In this document: positions 52,908 through 61,055 of the stretch, one piece after another
How the letters are laid out: each line of letters opens with the position of its first letter
How positions within the stretch are numbered: the first letter of the stretch is position 1
NCBI RefSeq assembly: GCF_004323635.1
Contig: NZ_CP036515.1
Span: 4,465,501 to 4,529,500 of the forward strand
Reading direction: 5' to 3'
DNA from: Lichenihabitans psoromatis
Lineage (GTDB): Bacteria; Pseudomonadota; Alphaproteobacteria; Rhizobiales; Beijerinckiaceae
Length of the DNA: 64,000 nucleotides
The notes under the pieces: model-generated
Told to the model about the DNA's origin: nothing
Seen by the model: the letters and a program-made list of their open reading frames with translations, nothing else
The model's database searches: none
Translations under genes and position numbers: made by a program

Positions 52908-55517
52908 ATGGGATTCGGGAAGCGCCTTGGCGTGGCGATTTCTGTGCAGGCGCGTCGGAGCGGCTGCTCGGCCGACCAGCGCCGACCGGCTTCGCGCTCT
53001 CGTCTGCGCTCTGGTGCCGCCCCTGCAACGCCCGTTGCTTCCACCGCGCCGATCGTGAGCCGCATCGGCCAGGCCGCGCTGATCCTTATCCTGCTCAGCG
53101 GCCCGGGATCGGCAGCCGACATTCGCCTCATGTCGCTCGGCTCCATGCTCGACCATGGGGAATCCGCCGGCCTCGCCATCATCGTGGCCCTGGTTCTCAT
53201 CGCAACCGTCGTCGCGCTCCTGCACTTGACCGCCCGTCGCCGCTGGGCGGAGCGCGAACAGCAGATGACGGCCGAACTCGCCGAAGCGCGCGCCAAGGTC
53301 GATCGGGCGCAGGTATTCATGACGGCCGAACCGCAGATCGTCGTCGCCTGGCGTTCCGCCACCAGCGAGCCGGAGATCGAGGGGGATCTCTCGCTCGTGG
53401 CCGATGCCCTCGTGGCGCGCCGCATCCTCGGCTTCGGAACATGGTTGCCGCCCGCGACGGCCCAATCGCTCGAACATGCGGTGGATCACCTGCGCGCGCG
53501 GGGCGAAGGCTTTCGCATGGCCGTGCTCACGGTGGCGGGTCGTCATCTTGAAATCGAAGGCCGCGCGGTCGGTGGTCGGGCGATCCTGCGCATCCGCGAT
53601 GTCTCGGGTGACCGGCTCGAGTTGACGCGCTTGCGCGACCGGCACGGCCAGGTGCTCGACGAGATCGAGGCCCTGCGGCAGATGCTCGACATCATTCCCG
53701 ATCCGGCCTGGATGCGGAATGAGGCCGGCCGCCTGAGTTGGGTCAACAAAGCCTATGGCAAAGCGGTCGAGGCAAAGGATCCCACCGACGCGGTGGTCCG
53801 CAGCCTCGAATTGCTCGATCAATCCGCGCGCGCCACGGCCGACGCGACCCGCGCGACCGGAACCGCGTGGATCGCCCGCTCGCATGCGGTTGTGGCGGGC
53901 GAGCGCCATCTCCTGCACGTCATCGACGTTCCATCGGCGAAATGTTCCGCCGGCATCGCGATCGACCTCTCCGAACTCGAATCGGCTCGCTCCGAACTCG
54001 AGCGGCAGATGACGTCCCACTCCCGCACGCTCGATCAACTCTCGACCGCGGTCGCGATCTTCGACCGATCGAAGAAACTGGTGTTTCATAATTCGGCCTA
54101 CCGAGACCTTTGGTCGCTCGACGCCGCTTTTCTGGACAGCCAGCCGCTCGACGGCGAAATCCTCGACCGCCTCCGCGCCGAAGGACGCCTGCCCGAACAG
54201 GCCGATTACCGCGCCTGGAAAGCCAGCGTTCTTGCGGCCTATCAAGCGGTCGAGCCGAGCGAAACTGCCTGGTATCTGCCCGGCGGCCGCACGCTGCGGG
54301 CCGTCACCAACCCCAACCCGAACGGCGGCATCACCTACCTGTTCGACGATGTGACCGAGCGCTACCACCTCGAATCGAAATATAACGCGCTCATCCGCGT
54401 CCAGGGCGAGACTCTCGACACGTTGAAGGAAGCCGTGGCGGTGTTCGGCACGGACGGCCGCCTCAAACTGTTCAATCCGGCTTTTGCTGAGATCTGGCGG
54501 CTCGATGGCGCAACGTTGCTGGAGCGCCCCCATATCGATGAGATCGCAGGCCTATGCGGTCCACTCTGCGGCGATGGCACCGCCTGGACCGCGATGCGGA
54601 CCATCGTGGCGGGCCTCGAAGACGAACGGCGCGGCTTCGAACAGCGGCTGCAGCGGCGGGATGGAACGATCCTCGACTATGCGGCGGCCCCGTTGCCCGA
54701 CGGCGCGACGCTGCTGACCTTTACCAACGTCACGGCTGGCGTGAACGTCGAGCGTGCCTTGAAGGAGCGTAACCAGGCGCTGATCGATGCCGAGAAGATC
54801 CGCAACGATTTCGTGCACCACGTCTCTTACGAATTGCGATCGCCCCTGACCAACATCATCGGTTTTGTGCAGCTCCTCGGCGACCGGTCGGTCGGCTCGC
54901 TGAATGCCAAACAACTCGAATATGCGGGCTACGTCACCAAATCCTCATCGGCCCTGTTGGCGATCATCAACGACATTCTCGATCTCGCCACCATCGACAT
55001 CGACGCGATGGAGCTGAGCGTCGGCGATGTCGACATCCGTCAGATCATGGATGAAGCGTCCGAAGGTGTGCAGGACCGGCTGTCGGATGCAGGCATCACA
55101 CTGCAGATCGTTGCCCGCGAGGGGATCGGCGTCTTCGAGGCCGACGGCCAACGCGTGCGGCAGATCCTGTTCAACCTTCTGTCCAACGCGATCGGCTTCT
55201 CGTCGGCAGGCCAGACCGTGACGCTGGCGGCCATGCGGCGGCAGGATCAGGTCGTCTTTAAGGTTACCGACGAGGGTCGCGGCATGTCGAGCGATATGCT
55301 GGATCGCGTTTTCGATCGCTTCGAGAGCGACACGATTGGATCCCGGCATCGCGGCGTCGGCCTCGGACTGTCGATCGTGCGGGCTTTCGTCGAATTACAC
55401 GGCGGCCAGGTGCTCATCGATTCGGCCCTCGGCGAGGGCACGACCGTGACATGTATCTTTCAGGCGCAGGCCATCGAAAGCGACGCCGTGCTGCCGACCA
55501 GCCTTCGCTCCCACTAA
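52908..55517 (+). CDS. divL: DivL-type cell-cycle kinase with Tyr in place of the H-box His
   Basis: Membrane-bound PAS-containing kinase, 869 residues from the ATG with an AAAGGGA site (a TTG at 52839 is also in frame). Hydrophobic segments lie near residues 53-70 and 88-110, then PAS-like domains (DIIPDPAWMRN, AVAIFDRSKKLVFHNSAY, EAVAVFGTDGRLKLFNPAF). The H-box reads HHVSYELRSPL: Tyr641 replaces the phospho-acceptor His, the hallmark of Caulobacter DivL, which acts with DivK on the CckA-CtrA pathway. The ATPase has NLLSNAIGFSS, DEGRGMS and GVGLGLSIV. The place before tsaE is usual for alphaproteobacteria. Confidence 0.88.
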   Translation: MGFGKRLGVAISVQARRSGCSADQRRPASRSRLRSGAAPATPVASTAPIVSRIGQAALILILLSGPGSAADIRLMSLGSMLDHGESAGLAIIVALVLIATVVALLHLTARRRWAEREQQMTAELAEARAKVDRAQVFMTAEPQIVVAWRSATSEPEIEGDLSLVADALVARRILGFGTWLPPATAQSLEHAVDHLRARGEGFRMAVLTVAGRHLEIEGRAVGGRAILRIRDVSGDRLELTRLRDRHGQVLDEIEALRQMLDIIPDPAWMRNEAGRLSWVNKAYGKAVEAKDPTDAVVRSLELLDQSARATADATRATGTAWIARSHAVVAGERHLLHVIDVPSAKCSAGIAIDLSELESARSELERQMTSHSRTLDQLSTAVAIFDRSKKLVFHNSAYRDLWSLDAAFLDSQPLDGEILDRLRAEGRLPEQADYRAWKASVLAAYQAVEPSETAWYLPGGRTLRAVTNPNPNGGITYLFDDVTERYHLESKYNALIRVQGETLDTLKEAVAVFGTDGRLKLFNPAFAEIWRLDGATLLERPHIDEIAGLCGPLCGDGTAWTAMRTIVAGLEDERRGFEQRLQRRDGTILDYAAAPLPDGATLLTFTNVTAGVNVERALKERNQALIDAEKIRNDFVHHVSYELRSPLTNIIGFVQLLGDRSVGSLNAKQLEYAGYVTKSSSALLAIINDILDLATIDIDAMELSVGDVDIRQIMDEASEGVQDRLSDAGITLQIVAREGIGVFEADGQRVRQILFNLLSNAIGFSSAGQTVTLAAMRRQDQVVFKVTDEGRGMSSDMLDRVFDRFESDTIGSRHRGVGLGLSIVRAFVELHGGQVLIDSALGEGTTVTCIFQAQAIESDAVLPTSLRSH

Positions 55518-55638
55518 GCAGCAAGGACATGATCGGCCGCCGCCGCTCCTTTGCGACTCGCGATGGCATTGTTCTGTTGCCGCTGATCCTTTATCGACGG
55601 GTCAGCATGCTGCGGCGCTCTGGCTAGAGGTGGGGACC

Positions 55639-57183
55639 ATGACTGAAACGGGAGCGGCGACGCGGTGGCAGTTCGTGCTGCGCGACGAAACCGTGACCGT
55701 CATGCTGGCCAGCAAAGTTGCGGGCTGGGTGAAGGCCGGCGACCTCCTGACCCTGTCGGGCGATCTCGGTGCCGGCAAGAGCACATTCGCGCGAGCCTTG
55801 ATCCGGGAGCTCACGAACGATCCGACGCTTGACGTGCCGAGCCCAACCTTCACGCTCGTTCAAGTCTACGACGGTCGCGCCTTCCCGATCGTCCATGCCG
55901 ATCTCTACCGCATCGAGACGGTGGACGAGCTCGCCGAACTCGGCTGGGACGAAGCGGCCGATGGCGCGCTGGTGATTGTCGAATGGGCCGATCGCATCGG
56001 CAATGGGATCGCGCCGGATCGGCTCGATCTCCAATTTTCAATCCCGGCCGACGCCGACCCGCGCCGCCGCGACATGGTGATGACGGGCTATGGCCGGTTC
56101 GCCCCCCGTCTCGGCGAGATCAAGGCGATCGAGGACCTCCTGCCCGAAGCGGGCTTCGATGGGGCGGCTCGGCGATATATGACCGGCGATGCCTCGACGC
56201 GCGCCTATGAGCGGTTGACCCGGTCGGATGGGCGAACGGCTGTCCTGATGATCTCGCCGCCGCGCGCTGATGCGCCGGTGGTGCGTTATGGCAAGCCCTA
56301 TCACCTGATCGCGCAACTCGCGGCCGACATCCGGCCCTTCATCGCGATCGATAAAGCGCTCCGCCAGCAGGGCATCTCGGCCCCGGAGATCTATGCGGCC
56401 AACATCGACGCGGGCCTCGCGGTGCTGGAGGATCTGGGGTCGGAGCCGTGTGTCACGGCCGATGGCCCGATCGCGGAACGCTACCTCGAAGCGGTCGGGC
56501 TCCTCGGCAAACTGCATGGCGCGACGCTGCCGACCACGGTGCCGATCGACGATGCGACGCCGTATCAAATCCCGCCCTATGACCTCGACGCTCTGCTGAT
56601 CGAAGCCGAATTGATGATCGATTGGTATGCGCCGCAAATCGCCAAGGTCGCGGTGTCGGCCAGCGCCCGCGCGACGTTCCTGGCCATCTACACGCGCCTG
56701 TTGCAGCCGCTGATCGACGCCCCGGCAACCTGGTGCCTGCGCGACGTCCATTCTCCCAATCTGATCTGGCTGCCCGACCGGCGCGGCACGGCGAGAATCG
56801 GCATCGTCGATTTCCAGGATTGTGTGATGGGCCATCCGGCCTACGACGTTGCCGCCTTGCTGCAGGATGCGCGCGTGACCGTGCCGGACGCTCTCGAACT
56901 CCGCCTGCTTGGAGCCTATGCTCAAATGCGAAAAGCCGCCGATCCCCGCTTCGACATGGCCGGCTTTGTCCAAGCCTATGCGGTGATGGGCGTGCAGCGC
57001 GCCACCAAGATCCTCGGTATTTTTGCGAGACTCGATAAGCGCGACCGCAAACCGCAATACCTCGAGAACCTGCCGCGGATCGAAGCCTATCTGACCAAGG
57101 GCCTCGCTCATCCCGCCCTTGCGGAGCTCAAGGCTTGGTTTGAGGCCTATGTGCCGCGCGCGCTCGGGGCCGAGCGATCCTGA
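55639..57183 (+). CDS. TsaE-AmgK fusion (tRNA t6A ATPase plus sugar kinase)
   Basis: Two-domain protein of 514 residues. Residues about 10-150 are TsaE, the ATPase of tRNA threonylcarbamoyladenosine synthesis (Walker A SGDLGAGKSTFARAL, SPTFTLVQVY, HADLYRIE, IVEWADRI). Residues about 155-514 are an aminoglycoside-phosphotransferase-fold kinase like AmgK, the MurNAc/GlcNAc anomeric kinase of cell-wall recycling (catalytic LRDVHSPNLIWL, IVDFQDCVMGHPAYD). An AGAGG site precedes the ATG at 55639. The next gene, MurU-like, starts at its stop codon. This fusion is known in alphaproteobacteria. Confidence 0.9.
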   Translation: MTETGAATRWQFVLRDETVTVMLASKVAGWVKAGDLLTLSGDLGAGKSTFARALIRELTNDPTLDVPSPTFTLVQVYDGRAFPIVHADLYRIETVDELAELGWDEAADGALVIVEWADRIGNGIAPDRLDLQFSIPADADPRRRDMVMTGYGRFAPRLGEIKAIEDLLPEAGFDGAARRYMTGDASTRAYERLTRSDGRTAVLMISPPRADAPVVRYGKPYHLIAQLAADIRPFIAIDKALRQQGISAPEIYAANIDAGLAVLEDLGSEPCVTADGPIAERYLEAVGLLGKLHGATLPTTVPIDDATPYQIPPYDLDALLIEAELMIDWYAPQIAKVAVSASARATFLAIYTRLLQPLIDAPATWCLRDVHSPNLIWLPDRRGTARIGIVDFQDCVMGHPAYDVAALLQDARVTVPDALELRLLGAYAQMRKAADPRFDMAGFVQAYAVMGVQRATKILGIFARLDKRDRKPQYLENLPRIEAYLTKGLAHPALAELKAWFEAYVPRALGAERS

Positions 57184-57902
57184 TGCCAATCCCCGACGTC
57201 GCCATGGTGTTTGCGGCAGGGCTCGGCACGCGGATGCGTCCGCTCACCGAAACCATGCCCAAGCCCCTCATTTCCGTGGCGAAGCGGTCGATGCTGGACC
57301 ATACGCTCGACCGTCTGGCCGATGCCGGCGTTCGGCACGCCATCGTCAACGTGCACTATCTGGCCGACCAGATCGAGGCGAGTCTGGCGGGCCGCACGGC
57401 GCCCTCGATCATCATCTCGGACGAGCGCGACCGTCTGCTCGATCAGGGTGGCGGCATCAAGAAGGCGCTGCCTTTGCTCGGCCCGGCTCCATTTCTCATC
57501 TGCAACACCGACGCACTCTGGCTCGAAGGCCCGACCTCGAACCTTCGCCGGCTCGCCGCACATTGGGATCCGCACCGGATGGATATCCTGCTGCTCGTCG
57601 CCTCCACGACGACCAGCATCGGGGTCGACTGGCCCGGCGATTTCGCCATGGACGAAGACGGCCGCCTGTCGCGTCGGCAGGAACATGCGGTGACGCCGTT
57701 CGTCTATTCGGGGATCGGCATCGTCAAGCCGGAGCTTTTCGCCGAAACGCAAGCGGACGTGTTCAGGCTGGCGCCGTTCTTCTTCGCTGCGGCCGAGGCG
57801 GGGCGGCTCTTCGGCACACGGCTCGAGGGCCTGTGGCTGCATGTCGGCACGCCCGAGGCCTTGGCCGAAGCCGAAGACGTCATCGAACATTCGAACCGCT
57901 GA
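57183..57902 (+). CDS. murU: Nucleotidyltransferase, MurNAc-1-phosphate uridylyltransferase-like
   Basis: Sugar-1-phosphate nucleotidyltransferase of 239 residues. The nucleotide loop is MVFAAGLGTRMRPLTETMPKPL, followed by the LLDQGGGIKKAL motif and NTDALW with the metal-binding Asp. With AmgK it makes UDP-MurNAc from recycled MurNAc, bypassing fosfomycin-sensitive synthesis. Its ATG overlaps the AmgK stop by one base. Substrate by context and resemblance. Confidence 0.87.
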   Translation: MPIPDVAMVFAAGLGTRMRPLTETMPKPLISVAKRSMLDHTLDRLADAGVRHAIVNVHYLADQIEASLAGRTAPSIIISDERDRLLDQGGGIKKALPLLGPAPFLICNTDALWLEGPTSNLRRLAAHWDPHRMDILLLVASTTTSIGVDWPGDFAMDEDGRLSRRQEHAVTPFVYSGIGIVKPELFAETQADVFRLAPFFFAAAEAGRLFGTRLEGLWLHVGTPEALAEAEDVIEHSNR

Positions 57903-57914
57903 ACCGAGACAAGC

Positions 57915-60900
57915 ATGCGACAACCCCGGCTGTTCACGATCCCGCCGGGCGCACCGTTTCTCGACACGCTTGCCACGACCCTGCTGGACGGAACGCTGGT
58001 GCACGGTTTTTCAGCAGCAGCCGGCCCGCTCGGGCTTGCCTCCGCCACCATCTTTGTGCCGACCCGTCGCGCCGCCCGGGCCTTGGCCGCGACCCTGGCG
58101 AGCCACATCGCGGCGCCCTCGGTCCTGCTGCCCCGCATCCTGCCGCTCGGTGGGCTCGATGCGGTCGAGACGGACGTGCTGTTCGACGATCCCGGTTTCG
58201 ATGATCCGCTCACGCCCGACCTTCCGATCGCGATCGGTGATCTCACCCGCCGCATGATCATGACCCGCATGATCCTTGGTTGGGCGCAGGCCGTGCGACG
58301 CGCCATCATCTCGGTCGATGGCGAGGGTCGGCGCACGCTCCACGCCAACGAGGATCTTCTGGTCGCCACCTCGGCGGCCGATGCCTGGGCCTTATCGGGC
58401 GATCTCGCCGCGCTCAGCGACGAGTTGCTGACCGAGGGCATCCATTGGGCCAGCATCGAGCCGCTCGGCACCGATGCGTTCGATCGTTACTGGCGGATCA
58501 CGCTCGACTTTTTGAACATCGCCATCGCAGGCTGGCCCGCCATCTTGGCGGAACGCGGTGAAGTCGACCGCGCGGCGCGGCAGGTCGCGCTGATCGACGC
58601 GGAGATCAGGCGGCTCGAACATACCGCAAGTGGACCGGTGATCGTGGCCGGATCGACGGGATCCAACAAGGCGACGGCGCGCTTGATCGCGGCCATTTCG
58701 CGCCTGCCGCAAGGAGCCGTCGTGCTGCCCGGGCTCGATCACAGCCTCGACGAGCCGAGTTGGCGCGCCATCGCGGGGCTGAACGGTGCCGATCCGGCCG
58801 CCAGCCATCCGCAAGCCGCGCTGAAGCGCCTGCTCGGCACGATCGGGGTCGAGCGCGACGCGGTCGTGCCGCTCGGCATGGTGCCGCCCACGCTCACGAT
58901 GCGGCGGCGCTTCGTCAGCGAAGCGATGCGCCCAGCCGAAACGACCGACCTGTGGCGGGCCTTTGCGGACCAGGCGGAGCCGCTCGATCTCGAGGCGGCC
59001 CTCGCAGACCTGCTCGTGATCGAGGCCGCCGATGAACGCGAGGAAGCGCTGGCGCTGGCGATCGCGATGCGCGAGGCGCTCGAGCAGGACGGCACCGCCG
59101 TTCTCGTGACGCCGGACCATGCGCTCGGCCGACGCGTCCGCGAGGAACTTGCCCGGTGGTCGATCGAAATCGACGAATCGGGCGGCGAGCAACTCGGAAC
59201 GACGCCGGCCGGCGCTTTCGCGCGGCTCGTGGTCGATTGCGCCCTAAGCGATCTCGCGCCCGTAGAGGTGCTGGCTCTCCTGGCGCATCCGCTCGCCCGG
59301 TTCGGTCGCCCGCGCCACGCGGTGGCGGACCTAGCCCGCACCTTGGAGATCGCCATCCTGCGCGGAGTGCTGCCGCCGCGCGCCCTGCATGATCCCGCCG
59401 GGCTGGTCGAGCGCGCGCGGGCAAAGCGCCAGCAACCTTATGCGCCAGACCCGCTGAAACGTCTGGACGAGGCCGCTTTCGACCGGCTGGCCGCCTTTCT
59501 TGCGGATGTGACAGAGGCGCTCGCGCCCGTGCATCGCCTCGGCGCCGGCACGCCCCTGCCCGATTGGCTCGATGCCCATGCCGAAGCGATCTGGACCATG
59601 ACGCTCACCCCGGATGGCGAAACGGCGATGACCGGCATCGACGGCCACGCGGTCGCGGCCCTGTTTGATGCGCTGCGCGAGGCCGCCGATGCGGCGATCA
59701 CGCTGGACGGAGCCGGTTACGCGGCTCTGTTCGACCGCTTCGCCGCCGAAACGCCCGTGCGTGGCCCGAACCGCAGCCATCCACGCCTCAAAATCCTCGG
59801 GCTGCTCGAAGCCCGCTTGCTCTCTGCGGATCTGGTGTTGCTGGCCGGGCTCGACGAGACGATCTGGCCGCCGCTGGTGCAGACCGACGCATTTTTAAAC
59901 CGGCCGATGCGCGCCGCCCTCGGCCTGCCGCCGCCGGAGCGACGCATCGGTCAGACGGCGCATGATCTCGACATGGCGCTCGGCCAGCCGCGCGTCATCC
60001 TCAGCCGCGCCCGCAAACGCGGCGGCGCGCCGACCGTGCCGTCGCGTTTCCTGCAACGCATGGCCGCCGTAGCCGGCCCGCACTGGGCCACCTGTCGCCA
60101 ACGCGGCTCCCGCTATGTGGCACTCGCAGCGGCGCTCGATCGTCCCGCCGAGAGCCAGACGCTCAAGCGACCCGTGCCGCGACCCGACGTGGCGCTGCGA
60201 CCGACGCGCCTCAGCGTGACCCGCATCGAAACATTACGGCGCGACCCTTACGCGATCTATGCCGAGAGCATCCTAAAACTCCGCCCGGTCGACCCGATCG
60301 GCGCCATCATGGGACCGCGCGAATACGGCACCGATTTCCACGCCGTTCTGCGCGACTTCACGCGGCACTATGCCGAAGGGCCGCTGCCCCCCGGTGCCGC
60401 CGACGACCTGCTCGGTCGCGCCGAAACGATCTTCGAGGGCTCGCTGGACGAGCCCCTGTTTCGCTCGTTTCTGTGGCCGCGCATTGCCGGCTGGACGCGC
60501 GCCTTCGTGGCCTGGGAAGCCGGGCGTCGCGCCCGTGCCGCACAGCTGGCGGTCGAGGAGCGGGGCGAATTGCTGATTCCGCTCTCCGACGGATCGGTCT
60601 TCAAGCTGACCGCCAATGCAGACCGGATCGAGACCGGACCCGATGGCCTCGTCACCATCATCGACTATAAAACAGGGGCATCGCCGTCGCTAAGCGCGGT
60701 GAAGGTCGGCTTCGCGCCGCAGCTCACGCTCGAAGCCGCCATGGTGGAGCGCGGCGCCTTTCCGACGATCGGCGAGGGCCGTCGGGTCGAGGGCGCGACC
60801 TACGTGAAATTCGGCACTTCCGACAGCGTCGAGCTGCGCGCTCTCACCTGGAAGGACCGCAGCTTCGAAGATGTGGTCGCCGACCATTTCGAGGGTCTCG

Positions 60901-61055
60901 TGCAAATGCTCGACAGCTTTCGCGATCCCGCAACGGGCTATCCGGCGCGGCCCTATCCGCAATTTGCGGCGCGCTTCAATGCCTATGATCACCTCTCGCG
61001 CGTGAAGGAATGGTCGGCCGCCGGGGGCGGCGACGACGGTGAGGACGCCGCATGA
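57915..61055 (+). CDS. addB: Double-strand break repair protein AddB
   Basis: Subunit of the AddAB helicase-nuclease, which processes double-strand ends for RecA. 1046 residues, usual length. The N-terminal half is a degenerate helicase (FVPTRRAARALAATLASH, LPRILPLGG); the C-terminus is a PD-(D/E)XK nuclease with GTDFHAVLRDFTRHY and IIDYKTGASPS. The stop overlaps the addA start by 4 bases. It follows murU by 12 bases. Confidence 0.95.
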   Translation: MRQPRLFTIPPGAPFLDTLATTLLDGTLVHGFSAAAGPLGLASATIFVPTRRAARALAATLASHIAAPSVLLPRILPLGGLDAVETDVLFDDPGFDDPLTPDLPIAIGDLTRRMIMTRMILGWAQAVRRAIISVDGEGRRTLHANEDLLVATSAADAWALSGDLAALSDELLTEGIHWASIEPLGTDAFDRYWRITLDFLNIAIAGWPAILAERGEVDRAARQVALIDAEIRRLEHTASGPVIVAGSTGSNKATARLIAAISRLPQGAVVLPGLDHSLDEPSWRAIAGLNGADPAASHPQAALKRLLGTIGVERDAVVPLGMVPPTLTMRRRFVSEAMRPAETTDLWRAFADQAEPLDLEAALADLLVIEAADEREEALALAIAMREALEQDGTAVLVTPDHALGRRVREELARWSIEIDESGGEQLGTTPAGAFARLVVDCALSDLAPVEVLALLAHPLARFGRPRHAVADLARTLEIAILRGVLPPRALHDPAGLVERARAKRQQPYAPDPLKRLDEAAFDRLAAFLADVTEALAPVHRLGAGTPLPDWLDAHAEAIWTMTLTPDGETAMTGIDGHAVAALFDALREAADAAITLDGAGYAALFDRFAAETPVRGPNRSHPRLKILGLLEARLLSADLVLLAGLDETIWPPLVQTDAFLNRPMRAALGLPPPERRIGQTAHDLDMALGQPRVILSRARKRGGAPTVPSRFLQRMAAVAGPHWATCRQRGSRYVALAAALDRPAESQTLKRPVPRPDVALRPTRLSVTRIETLRRDPYAIYAESILKLRPVDPIGAIMGPREYGTDFHAVLRDFTRHYAEGPLPPGAADDLLGRAETIFEGSLDEPLFRSFLWPRIAGWTRAFVAWEAGRRARAAQLAVEERGELLIPLSDGSVFKLTANADRIETGPDGLVTIIDYKTGASPSLSAVKVGFAPQLTLEAAMVERGAFPTIGEGRRVEGATYVKFGTSDSVELRALTWKDRSFEDVVADHFEGLVQMLDSFRDPATGYPARPYPQFAARFNAYDHLSRVKEWSAAGGGDDGEDAA

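Noticed and set aside
52866..54533. Minus-strand open frame of 555 codons
   Set aside because: Antisense to divL; composition (His/Arg/Gln-rich) is typical of shadow frames.
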